The position numbers were made by a program, and so were the translations under genes. Positions 1 to 7,053 of a DNA stretch of 13,923 nucleotides are shown here, piece after piece. This stretch comes from Acidimicrobiales bacterium (lineage in GTDB: Bacteria; Actinomycetota; Acidimicrobiia; Acidimicrobiales; Iamiaceae). How positions within the stretch are numbered: the stretch's first letter is position 1; each line of letters opens with the position of its first letter. The notes below the pieces were generated by a model that ran no database searches, had not been told where the DNA came from, and was given only the letters and a program-made list of their open reading frames with translations. The stretch spans positions 1-13,923 of the forward strand of contig JAGQSI010000018.1 of NCBI GenBank assembly GCA_020439605.1, given 5' to 3'.

Positions 1-1448
1 ACCCGTGGGGTGGGTGGGGCGGGGGGCCGATGGTTGAGAGCGAAGGTCCGATCGGTGCGGGAACCTGAAGGAACCAGACAAGTAGCAGTTACTCGGATGG
101 CGTCAGTTGATGTGAGAGCCATACCGGAACCGGAGGATCCACCGTTGCCAGCAACAGTGAAAGACACCAATGCACGCTGCGGTCCAGATCCAACCGAATC
201 CAAAGTGGGCTTGGGTGGTCTGGTGACTCCCAACGCAGGATCACTTTCTGGACCCCAACCCAAGGAGTTATGGGCCGCAACTGTGACTGAGTACTGCCGA
301 CCTGGGTCTAGACCCGGGATCTGATAGGCAAGAACATTGCCGAGCTCGAAGGTAAGCGGCGAACCACCACCACTAGTAGGCGTCACCGTGAGGCGATACT
401 TGTCGATGTCTGGGCCGCCATCATTAGCAGGCACATTCCAAGCGGCATCCAAAGTGCCCGGAACATTCACTGGTCCAGCAGCCAAAGTGAGGTTCAGAGG
501 CATCTCCGGCGGAGTGTCCTGTGGAACCGCGGGACCCCAAACATCGCTGGGCTCACCGAAACCAGACGCATTCTTGGCGTAGACAACTAGCCAGTAGCTG
601 GTCCCATTCACCAAGTTCTTCACGTCCGCAGAGTTGGACGACGCTGTGATCTCAGTTGCAGAGACCAAACCGCCGGTTGGCGTACGCCATGCCTCAACTC
701 GATAACCGGTGACGGCCGATACACCTGTTGGAAGTGACGGTGGGATCCACGCCACACTCAAGTAGGTGTTCTGCTCGGCGACGCCAGTAATAGTTGGAGG
801 TGGCGGAGCCTGATCTGATGCAACATCGCCAGGCACACGACGGTTAGCCGAAATCTCATAAGAGAAGGAGCCTGTGATGACCAAGGTGCAGGTGGTTGCA
901 GTACAGAAATTCCTGTTGCCCGGACCGCCTGGACCATGCATCACCTGAAGCGGGGACTGGCCTACTTCTCCAATATGAGAGGCCAGAATCTCTTCTTCAT
1001 CTATTACGCCGGCTTGGCAGGTACGACGCACCAGGTTCATCCCGGCACCAGTGCCGGTGACGGCCCACGTGGCCGAGTGAGGCACAGTGGCCATTTGACC
1101 AGTGGCCGCATCAAATGGCGTCTGATCCCAGTAGAAGGTGACAAGGTCCGTTCCACCAGATGTGGTCCCAGCACAGGTTCCGCTCGCGTCTGTTCCAACC
1201 CGATCCAAACTCTGAACGTCACGAACCCAGGCAGCGCCGATGCGCTGTGAGTCGTTGGAACGTTGCAAACGGTCCGACACCTCACCGGACTGACGCAGCG
1301 ACTGCATGAGCACTGTTGTCAACGGCACCATGATCACGGCCAGAATCGAAATGGCGACGATTACCTCAAGAACGGTGAAGCCAGAGGTTTCACTCCAGCA
1401 CCAGCCCTTGGGCTTACGGACTCTCTGATTGCGATGGTGATTGATCAT
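1..1448 (-). CDS. Large prepilin with fibronectin type III domains (3' end outside window)
   Basis: The frame is open from an ATG at 1448 to the window edge, giving 482 codons with no stop. The N-terminus is a class III prepilin signal: a 23-residue basic leader, cleavage expected after G23, F24 as +1, E28 at +5, then a hydrophobic helix to about residue 48. Residues 50-205 are a pilin head with four cysteines. From about residue 215 come FnIII domains: 215-307, 312-409, and a third starting near 410 that is cut by the edge. The first two show the family's Trp, Tyr-Arg and N-x-x-G-x-G-E/P-S signatures. The ATG overlaps the stop of the upstream prepilin by one base (TAATG), so translation is probably coupled. 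A minor pilin with a surface adhesive stalk is the likely role; the ligand is unknown. The head resembles that of the prepilin at 7050. Confidence 0.85.
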   Translation of the reverse strand, partial: MINHHRNQRVRKPKGWCWSETSGFTVLEVIVAISILAVIMVPLTTVLMQSLRQSGEVSDRLQRSNDSQRIGAAWVRDVQSLDRVGTDASGTCAGTTSGGTDLVTFYWDQTPFDAATGQMATVPHSATWAVTGTGAGMNLVRRTCQAGVIDEEEILASHIGEVGQSPLQVMHGPGGPGNRNFCTATTCTLVITGSFSYEISANRRVPGDVASDQAPPPPTITGVAEQNTYLSVAWIPPSLPTGVSAVTGYRVEAWRTPTGGLVSATEITASSNSADVKNLVNGTSYWLVVYAKNASGFGEPSDVWGPAVPQDTPPEMPLNLTLAAGPVNVPGTLDAAWNVPANDGGPDIDKYRLTVTPTSGGGSPLTFELGNVLAYQIPGLDPGRQYSVTVAAHNSLGWGPESDPALGVTRPPKPTLDSVGSGPQRALVSFTVAGNGGSSGSGMALTSTDAIRVTATCLVPSGSRTDRTFALNHRPPAPPTPR

Positions 1449-1912
1449 TACTGCCTCTTAACGATCACGACCTGTTCCGACACGCTCATCGATCCAGGGT
1501 CTGATTTGGTCACTCGAACTGTGAGTTGTTGCGCGCCTTGATCTCCACCTGCCGGACACGCATTGGCAAAGGTTGGCGTTGTGGCAGTTCTACTAACCAG
1601 GTTCTGTCTGGTAACTGTCACTGTGAAGTTTGTTGGAGTGGTGTAACCGGGGGGAGGGAAATAGCTGGGGTTGGACCCGCAAGCCACATAGGGCATGGCG
1701 TCGATGAGCTCCGCAATGGTCATTGCCTCGTTGGAAGCCCGCACAGACCGACGATGCTGGTCCGATGTGCGCACCATCGTGATAATTCCAAGGGTCACAG
1801 CACCCAAGGAAATAGCCATGATTACCACCGTGATGATCAATTCAACGAGGGTCTCACCCCGTTGTCCACGGCTTGAACCCGCCATAGAGAGCATACGGTG
1901 GTGCGAGATCAT
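1448..1912 (-). CDS. Short type IV prepilin (core type A)
   Basis: This 154-residue prepilin has a 19-residue leader ending R-G, then E-T-L-V-E at +1 to +5 and a hydrophobic helix at about 24-46 for membrane insertion and filament assembly. The conserved Glu at +5 is E24; a Glu at +1 replaces the more common Phe or Met. The globular part is short and has two cysteines, in A-C-G and in N-A-C-P, probably forming a disulfide, followed by G-G-D-x-G-A-Q. These landmarks recur in the longer prepilin at 5890, so the two look paralogous. The ATG overlaps the pilC stop by four bases (ATGA). It may be a minor or the major pilin; the window does not decide this. Internal ATGs at codons 7 and 10 are possible alternative starts. 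Confidence 0.87.
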   Translation of the reverse strand: MISHHRMLSMAGSSRGQRGETLVELIITVVIMAISLGAVTLGIITMVRTSDQHRRSVRASNEAMTIAELIDAMPYVACGSNPSYFPPPGYTTPTNFTVTVTRQNLVSRTATTPTFANACPAGGDQGAQQLTVRVTKSDPGSMSVSEQVVIVKRQ

Positions 1913-3123
1913 GACTTGAGTTCCTCGCTTGAGTTGAACACGCCGTACATGGCCGAGATAAGTGCAACTGCCACGAAACCAACGATGCCACCCATTGCCA
2001 AAATGACCGCCGGCTCAAACAAGTCCGTGAGGCGCTTGACCTTGTACTCCAGCTCACGGGAGTAGTAGGCCGCAGCGGACTCAAGTTGAGTATCCAAAGT
2101 TCCGGTCTCTTCACCTACGCGCACCATCTGGACAGCAGCGTTGGGGAACAATTCTGTGCGCTCAAGCGGCAGGGCGATGCCATCGCCCTCCAGGATCTGA
2201 TCTCGAGCCACACGGAGACCATCCTCGAAGATCTGGTTGTTGGACGAGTCAATTGCAGAGGCCATTGCTTCGGGCAGTGGTACACCGGCTCGCATCATGG
2301 CGGCCACGATCCGACAGAAGCGTTCCACTGCTGAGTAGCGAACAATGTCTCCGACCACTGGCATACCCATGAAGACCTTGTGGCGAACGCGACGGCCGCC
2401 TTCATACTTGCCACTCACGTAGAACACCACGGCAAACGCAATGAGAAGTAGCGCAACGAGCCAACCCCATTGCTGGCCGAAGTTGCTGATCCCCATGAGC
2501 ATGCGGGTAGGCAATGGGAGCTCGGCGTCAAGATCCTCGAAGAAGACCACGAAGCGTGGAAGCACGAAGGTCACCATGACCAACATGGTCACGATGCTCA
2601 TGACCATGATCACGATGGGATAGGTGAGAGCGCTCTTGATCTTGGCACGGGTTTCCATATCTCGTTCGATATAGACAGCCAACTGATCCAACACCGTGTC
2701 CAACTGGCCGGTTAGTTCTGCCGAACGCAAGATGCCCAAGTAATACGGCGGGAACACCGATGCATGAGGAGCGAGCGACTCGGAGAACGGAACGCCGGCC
2801 TCAAGTTGTTCACGTACATCAGCGAGGATCGCATGGAACCGCTTGTTGGCAGTTCCTTCCTCAACTACTCGTACAGCCTCAATGATCGGGATACCGGTGC
2901 GAACAAAAGCGGCGATCTGGCGCGAGAAGTGCATTACCTCCTGACGAGGTACACGCTCTGGCGAGATCTCAATCTCCGACAAGCTCTTCTTCTGCTTGAT
3001 GGATTTGATCTCGTACTGCTGGCGAAGAAGCTCGTTCTCCACAGAGGCACGGCTCGCGCCATCAATCGTCGATCGGACCTGCGTCCCATCTGCAGCGATA
3101 GCCGTGTACTTGAACGTCGCCAC
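1909..3123 (-). CDS. pilC: Type IV pilus platform protein PilC (GspF family)
   Basis: Inner-membrane platform protein that couples the assembly ATPase to pilin insertion. It has two copies of the T2SSF helical domain, at about residues 62-185 and 262-385, each with the Q/R-x-x-A-x-x-x-R-x-G-x-P pattern (for example R-T-G-I-P and R-A-G-V-P). Membrane segments lie near 168-190, 220-237 and 369-393. I chose the GTG at 3123, which gives M-A-T-F-K-Y-T-A, the usual family N-terminus, and puts a GGGGGA ribosome-binding site about 10 bases upstream. A TTG at 3132 is also in frame but sits almost on top of that site. At 404 residues it is the normal family length. It lies 44 bases downstream of pilB and overlaps the next prepilin by four bases, so the three genes form one operon. 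Confidence 0.95.
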   Translation of the reverse strand: MATFKYTAIAADGTQVRSTIDGASRASVENELLRQQYEIKSIKQKKSLSEIEISPERVPRQEVMHFSRQIAAFVRTGIPIIEAVRVVEEGTANKRFHAILADVREQLEAGVPFSESLAPHASVFPPYYLGILRSAELTGQLDTVLDQLAVYIERDMETRAKIKSALTYPIVIMVMSIVTMLVMVTFVLPRFVVFFEDLDAELPLPTRMLMGISNFGQQWGWLVALLLIAFAVVFYVSGKYEGGRRVRHKVFMGMPVVGDIVRYSAVERFCRIVAAMMRAGVPLPEAMASAIDSSNNQIFEDGLRVARDQILEGDGIALPLERTELFPNAAVQMVRVGEETGTLDTQLESAAAYYSRELEYKVKRLTDLFEPAVILAMGGIVGFVAVALISAMYGVFNSSEELKS

Positions 3124-3167
3124 GCTTATCAATTCCCCCAGTTAGTCGGTGCGCCTTGGTAGCGCTC

Positions 3168-4994
3168 CTATAGAATGTAGATGGTTCTCATCACTTCGGC
3201 AATGGTTGTTACATCATCGGCCACCAAACGAAGGGCTTGATCCCTCATGGGAACCATGCCTTGTTGGACCGCAAGAGTGCGTACTTCCTCAAGTGTTGCA
3301 TTGCGAACAACCAGTTCTCGCATCTCATTGGTGAGCCGAAGAATCTCATAAACACCAATACGACCCGAGTAGCCAGTCCCTGAACAGGCCGAGCAACCGC
3401 GGCCCTTCATGAACGTGTCCTTCGGTTTTCCACCAGCGCGCTCATAGAACGCCAGGTCCTCGATATCTGGCTCGTACTCCTCAAGACAATGCAAACAACT
3501 CTTACGAATGAGTCGTTGGCCAACCACGCCCAACATGGATGAAGCGAGCAGGAAGGACTCAATGCCCATGTCCAAGAAACGGTGCAATGCACTGGTGGCA
3601 TCTGTTGCGTGAATGGTGGACAGAACGAAGTGACCAGTTAGAGCAGCCTGAATGGCAATGCGGGCGGTCTCAACGTCTCGGATCTCACCAACGAGGATGG
3701 CATCTGGGTCCTGGCGCAAGATGGCACGAAGACCCGAGGCAAATGTGAGCCCGGCCTGCTCATGGATGTTGATCTGGTTGATGGTGGGGAAGGTGTACTC
3801 CACCGGATCTTCAACCGTGGTGACGTTGATCTCGTCACTGTTGATGGCCATGAGGCTGGCGTAAAGAGTGGTGGTCTTACCGGAACCGGTAGGGCCGGCG
3901 CACACGACCATTCCATAGGGAGAGCGAATGATCTCGTCGTAAACCTGAGCGGTGTCAGGTGCCATGCCGAGCGTGGCAATGTCATAGAGCGCACGCGACT
4001 TATCGAGAATACGTAGCACGGTCTTTTCGCCGTGCTGGGTGGGTGTGGTGCTGACACGCACGTCGAGCTCGATGCCTTCAACCACGGTTTGGATCTGACC
4101 ATCGAGCGGTTTGCGACGCTCCACGATGTTCATGTCCGCCATGATCTTGATACGGCTCACAAGTGCCTGGGCCATCGATTGCGGCAGGCTCAGCACTTCG
4201 TGAAGCGCGCCGTCTACACGGTTACGAACACGAACCCTCTCGCCCATAGGTTCGATGTGAACGTCTGATGCCTTGTCACTAACTGCCTGACGCAAAATGG
4301 TGGCAACCACTTGGATGATCGGCGCAGACTCGTCAACCTCGCCAAGCACCGCTGTGCTGGTGGGCGCACGTTCTGCGGCACGAGCCTCAAAAACACGGAC
4401 CGCGTCCGACACGACCTGAGTCGTGGAATAGGCCCGGCCAATTGCAGCTTCAATCTCGCGTGGTGACGCAATAGCGAGAACCACCGGAGATCTAACGAGC
4501 TTTTGCAATTCCTTTTCGAGGCCGGGACGAGTCGGGTCCGCTACCACGATGTGCACTCGGCCAACCGAACGGGAAATGGCCAAGATGAGGCGCTGCTCGG
4601 CGATCTTGCGATCGATCAGAGACACCGCCCCCGGGTCAAACGACGCCTTGTCAAGAGAAGCTCGCTCGTAGGAGAACTGTTTGGCGAGCGCATCTGCCAA
4701 CTGCTCCTCGGTGATGAGCCCTTCTTGGATCAACAGAGCACCAAGAAAGCCACCCTGCTTTTCTTGGACCGCCAAGATCCGGTCCAAAACATCGCGATCA
4801 ATAAGACCGAGCTCGATGAACACATTGCCCAGCTGCGGGCGGATAGGTACCAGTTCTGAACTGTCAGATGGGTCCGTGGACAGCGGCATGTCGGACAAGA
4901 GATCGGCCGCGTTCGGTGGATGCGGCAGCCCATCTCGCCCGGTCTGGCGACCTATAAGGCCAGCCGACTTGTCCCGTGATCGTCTCAACGCCAA
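3168..4994 (-). CDS. pilB: Type IV pilus extension ATPase PilB (GspE/PilB family)
   Basis: Cytoplasmic hexameric ATPase that powers pilus polymerisation. In this 608-residue protein, residues 54-106 form an MshEN module, the domain that binds cyclic di-GMP in some relatives. The Walker A motif G-P-T-G-S-G-K-T is at 367-374, the Asp box near 393-400, Walker B D-A-I-L-V-G-E-I-R-D at 431-440, and the His-box histidine at 462. Four cysteines (500, 503, 534, 537) form the zinc site typical of extension ATPases and absent from PilT retraction ATPases. The start is a TTG preceded by AAGGGGG with seven bases between; an ATG at codon 36 would also keep the MshEN domain. It is the first gene of the minus-strand arm, with a hairpin-rich leader upstream. 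Confidence 0.96.
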   Translation of the reverse strand: MALRRSRDKSAGLIGRQTGRDGLPHPPNAADLLSDMPLSTDPSDSSELVPIRPQLGNVFIELGLIDRDVLDRILAVQEKQGGFLGALLIQEGLITEEQLADALAKQFSYERASLDKASFDPGAVSLIDRKIAEQRLILAISRSVGRVHIVVADPTRPGLEKELQKLVRSPVVLAIASPREIEAAIGRAYSTTQVVSDAVRVFEARAAERAPTSTAVLGEVDESAPIIQVVATILRQAVSDKASDVHIEPMGERVRVRNRVDGALHEVLSLPQSMAQALVSRIKIMADMNIVERRKPLDGQIQTVVEGIELDVRVSTTPTQHGEKTVLRILDKSRALYDIATLGMAPDTAQVYDEIIRSPYGMVVCAGPTGSGKTTTLYASLMAINSDEINVTTVEDPVEYTFPTINQINIHEQAGLTFASGLRAILRQDPDAILVGEIRDVETARIAIQAALTGHFVLSTIHATDATSALHRFLDMGIESFLLASSMLGVVGQRLIRKSCLHCLEEYEPDIEDLAFYERAGGKPKDTFMKGRGCSACSGTGYSGRIGVYEILRLTNEMRELVVRNATLEEVRTLAVQQGMVPMRDQALRLVADDVTTIAEVMRTIYIL

Positions 4995-5009
4995 GACAAA
5001 GCCCCCTTG

Positions 5010-5023
5010 TCAACTGAAGTTGA
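5010..5023. promoter_or_regulatory. Inverted repeat TCAACT-GA-AGTTGA upstream of pilB
   Basis: Perfect 6-bp arms around a 2-bp centre, 15 bases before the pilB start in the pilus-operon leader. The short spacer suits a dimeric repressor site better than an RNA hairpin. It sits close enough to the ribosome-binding site that a bound protein could block expression. No regulator can be named from the sequence. Confidence 0.35.
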
Positions 5024-5047
5024 GCGTCGCATTCAATCCCCCTAGGC

Positions 5048-5073
5048 GGCAGAGTCTTCTGCCGAACAGAAGA
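5048..5073. promoter_or_regulatory. Two overlapping, mutually exclusive inverted repeats in the divergent pilB/trmB region
   Basis: One repeat pairs GGCAGA (5048-5053) with TCTGCC (5058-5063). The other pairs TCTTCTG (5055-5061) with CAGAAGA (5067-5073) around a 5-base loop. They share 5055-5063, so in RNA only one could form at a time. On the minus strand this would lie in the pilB leader if transcription starts further upstream. I found no convincing -35/-10 pair on either strand between 4995 and 5133. The arrangement could be an attenuation switch, overlapping operators or chance. Confidence 0.35.
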
Positions 5074-5129
5074 TAGAGGTTATCGCATTTCACCGGCTCG
5101 TTCTAGGTAGCGCCGCGACAGCAGACTGT

Positions 5130-5145
5130 TGAAGTGTCCACTTCA
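5130..5145 (+). promoter_or_regulatory. Inverted repeat spanning the trmB start codon
   Basis: TGAAGTG (5130-5136) and CACTTCA (5139-5145) are perfect 7-bp arms around two bases, and the GTG initiation codon is within the left arm. A 2-base loop is too tight for the full RNA stem, but a shortened stem could still mask the start codon. As DNA it would be a plausible dimer-binding site. Confidence 0.3.
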
Positions 5146-5823
5146 CCCTCACCCATAGGGGCAGAGCCGCCTGAGAGAATCCGCACCACACGCCGTCGCG
5201 GCCGTATGACAGACCAAGGGCGATCAGACCTGATCGAGTTGGGAGCCGACTGGGCAATCACTGCCGAAGCCCTCGTTTCTCAACATGCAACCAGCGAAGC
5301 ATTCGGTATCGAACAGCCGCTAGCGCTGGACATAGGCGTCGGTTCCGGCGAGGCCACGATCATGTGGGCCCGCAACCAGCCGGGCCTGAATATCGCGGCG
5401 ATCGAGCTACACCGACCAACCATGGTTCAGTTGTTGAGAGCCCTGGACAACAACGGGCCGCCCAATGTGCGCTTGATAGAGGCCGACGCGACCGCAGTGG
5501 TGCGGGACATGGCGGCCGGGTCTGTTGAAACGATCAGACTTCTGTTCCCAGACCCTTGGCCGAAGAGGCGCCATGTTGAGCGACGAATGGTCAACTCGCA
5601 ATTCCTGAACGACGTGGCAAACGCCTTACGTACGGGTGGTCGCCTCGAGATCGCAACCGACTGGCTGGACTACGCGAAGCAGGTCCGCCAACTTGTGGCA
5701 TCTCACGATTGCTTCGAAGCTGGCGATAGTTCGACCGCTGAACCGCGGCCCACTACGGCCTACGAAACCCGCGGCGTCAAGGCTGGAAGAACAATCACCG
5801 ATCTGGTCTTCATACGCCGATAG
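5134..5823 (+). CDS. trmB: tRNA (guanine-N7-)-methyltransferase TrmB
   Basis: SAM-dependent enzyme that methylates N7 of G46 in the variable loop of tRNAs. Of its 229 residues, R17-R24 form the basic R-T-x-R-R-x-G-R segment characteristic of the family. The SAM-binding motif I is D-I-G-V-G-S-G-E at 66-73, and I-E-x-H at 90-93 follows it. The catalytic and tRNA-binding signature F-P-D-P-W-P-K-R-R-H is at 138-147, then A-T-D-W near 174-177, and the C-terminal E-T-R-G-x-x-x-G-x-x-I-x-D-L block is at 211-224. The GTG at 5134 is needed to keep the R-T-x-R-R-x-G-R segment; the next ATG, at 5206, would lose part of it. There is no clear ribosome-binding site, and the start codon lies in an inverted repeat. 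It is housekeeping in function and precedes the right pilin arm by 66 bases, so it may be co-transcribed with it. Confidence 0.95.
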   Translation: MSTSPSPIGAEPPERIRTTRRRGRMTDQGRSDLIELGADWAITAEALVSQHATSEAFGIEQPLALDIGVGSGEATIMWARNQPGLNIAAIELHRPTMVQLLRALDNNGPPNVRLIEADATAVVRDMAAGSVETIRLLFPDPWPKRRHVERRMVNSQFLNDVANALRTGGRLEIATDWLDYAKQVRQLVASHDCFEAGDSSTAEPRPTTAYETRGVKAGRTITDLVFIRR

Positions 5824-5889
5824 GGACCCGCCGTGACACTTGCAGCCGGGACCTGTACCTTTAGCTCAAGGTTTGTCTTTGGAGGCTGC

Positions 5890-7053
5890 ATGAATAGCTC
5901 AAAGCGCCGATCTAGTTCTGAGTCTGGCCAGCACGGCTTCACCCTCTTTGAGGTAGTTGTCTCCGTGATGCTTCTAAGCGTCCTGGCCAGCGCAGTCATG
6001 GTCGGATTCAACACCAGTATTCAAGCTGGTGACGCCCACAGAATTTCCGCGTTCAACGCCGAGTGGTCACGGCGTCTTGAAGTCGCCATTGATGAAACTC
6101 CATATCTACCGTGTGGCGATGCCGCCGCGTACGACACAGCATTGGCTTCTGTTCCTCGACCCAACGGCTCCACCGCCGAGATAACCGCGGTCACCTACTG
6201 GGACGGCTCGGCAACGCCGACTTTCACCATTAACTGCAATAGCAGTGCCGCTCCTCGTAGTGCCGGTGGAGACATGGGTGCGCAGCGGATCACCTACAAG
6301 ACCACTTCCACCCGATCCGGACGGACCAAGACAACCAACAACACCATTCTCAAGCGCTACGAGGGTGCATACGCAGAGCCCCCCACGGACCCGCCTCCCG
6401 GAGGCTCTACCTGCACCATCTCGCAGCCAGGCCAAGTGGACACCAACTGGGTAAACGAGACGGCCGGTTCTCCTCGCAACACCGTTTACAACAACGGCAA
6501 CGAGATGAACATTCTCTACCTGCTCGGCACACGGCGCTTCAGCTATCTGCGGTTCAACATTGAAGCTGGTGTTTCTACATGTAACGAAGGCGGGACTCTT
6601 CCAAGCGGGGCCAACATCGTGGCCGCTCGGTTGCGGTTGTTCACCTTCAACATCGGAGGCCTTCCCGCTTGTGGAGCCAACTCCTGCTGGCACGCTTTGG
6701 AGCGGGTTCGCTCCAACTGGGATCCCAGCACGCTCACATGGAACAACCAGCCATGCCCCACGGCCAATGCCACCTCGTGTCGCCCCGGCGACGTCCCGAG
6801 CAACATCTTGTTCCAGCATGGGACCGGCGCGTTTGACTGGAGTGCACGCTTCCAGACGATCGAACACGCAGACCTGCTAGCGGACGTTCGTCAGTTCTAT
6901 TCGAACCCCTCGACCAACTACGGCTGGGCCATCAAAGAAGCGTGCGCGCTTACCTACGGCAAAGCCTGTGGGTCCGCAACGCCGGGCTTTCAGTTCCGCG
7001 GTCGTCTGGGCACCCCAGCGGAGCGACCAGCGTTGGAGGTGGTCTACCAATGA
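5890..7053 (+). CDS. Prepilin (core type A) fused to a C-terminal DNRLRE-type domain
   Basis: A 387-residue prepilin. The 16-residue leader ends H-G, followed by F-T-L-F-E with Glu at +5 (E21) and a hydrophobic helix to about residue 40. Residues 41-158 form a short pilin head whose landmarks (P-Y-x-x-C-G, T-P-T-F, one Cys, then G-G-D-x-G-A-Q, ending K-R) match the small prepilin at 1448-1912. A Pro-rich linker (162-173) leads to residues 175-387, which read as a DNRLRE/CBM96-like beta-sandwich. Its marks are F-S-Y-L-R-F-N, L-P-S-G-A-N-I-V-A-A-R-L-R-L, S-T-L-T-W-N-N-Q-P, D-V-R-Q-F-Y, and a final R-P-A-L-E-V-V-Y. Eight cysteines in this domain suggest disulfide bracing outside the cell. The ATG at 5890 has GGAGG four bases upstream; a GTG at 5833 would add an unneeded N-terminal extension. 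Its stop overlaps the next start (ATGA). Confidence 0.85.
   Translation: MNSSKRRSSSESGQHGFTLFEVVVSVMLLSVLASAVMVGFNTSIQAGDAHRISAFNAEWSRRLEVAIDETPYLPCGDAAAYDTALASVPRPNGSTAEITAVTYWDGSATPTFTINCNSSAAPRSAGGDMGAQRITYKTTSTRSGRTKTTNNTILKRYEGAYAEPPTDPPPGGSTCTISQPGQVDTNWVNETAGSPRNTVYNNGNEMNILYLLGTRRFSYLRFNIEAGVSTCNEGGTLPSGANIVAARLRLFTFNIGGLPACGANSCWHALERVRSNWDPSTLTWNNQPCPTANATSCRPGDVPSNILFQHGTGAFDWSARFQTIEHADLLADVRQFYSNPSTNYGWAIKEACALTYGKACGSATPGFQFRGRLGTPAERPALEVVYQ

Noticed and set aside
3124..3132. TTG at 3132 as the pilC start
   Set aside because: The GGGGGA ribosome-binding site is almost adjacent to it, whereas the GTG nine bases later is well spaced and gives the usual M-A-T-F-K-Y N-terminus.
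3638..4102. A 154-codon minus-strand frame inside pilB
   Set aside because: It is another frame of the same DNA that encodes the PilB Walker motifs; the Ser/Pro/Arg-rich product resembles nothing.
5833..5889. GTG at 5833 as the start of the first DNRLRE prepilin
   Set aside because: It would add 19 residues to the leader peptide; the ATG at 5890 has a strong GGAGG and gives a normal 16-residue leader.
6106..6867. A 253-codon open frame on the minus strand, opposite the first DNRLRE pilin
   Set aside because: It lies wholly antisense to a well-supported prepilin gene, has no recognisable domain and has Gly/Arg/Val-rich composition typical of a shadow frame in GC-rich DNA.
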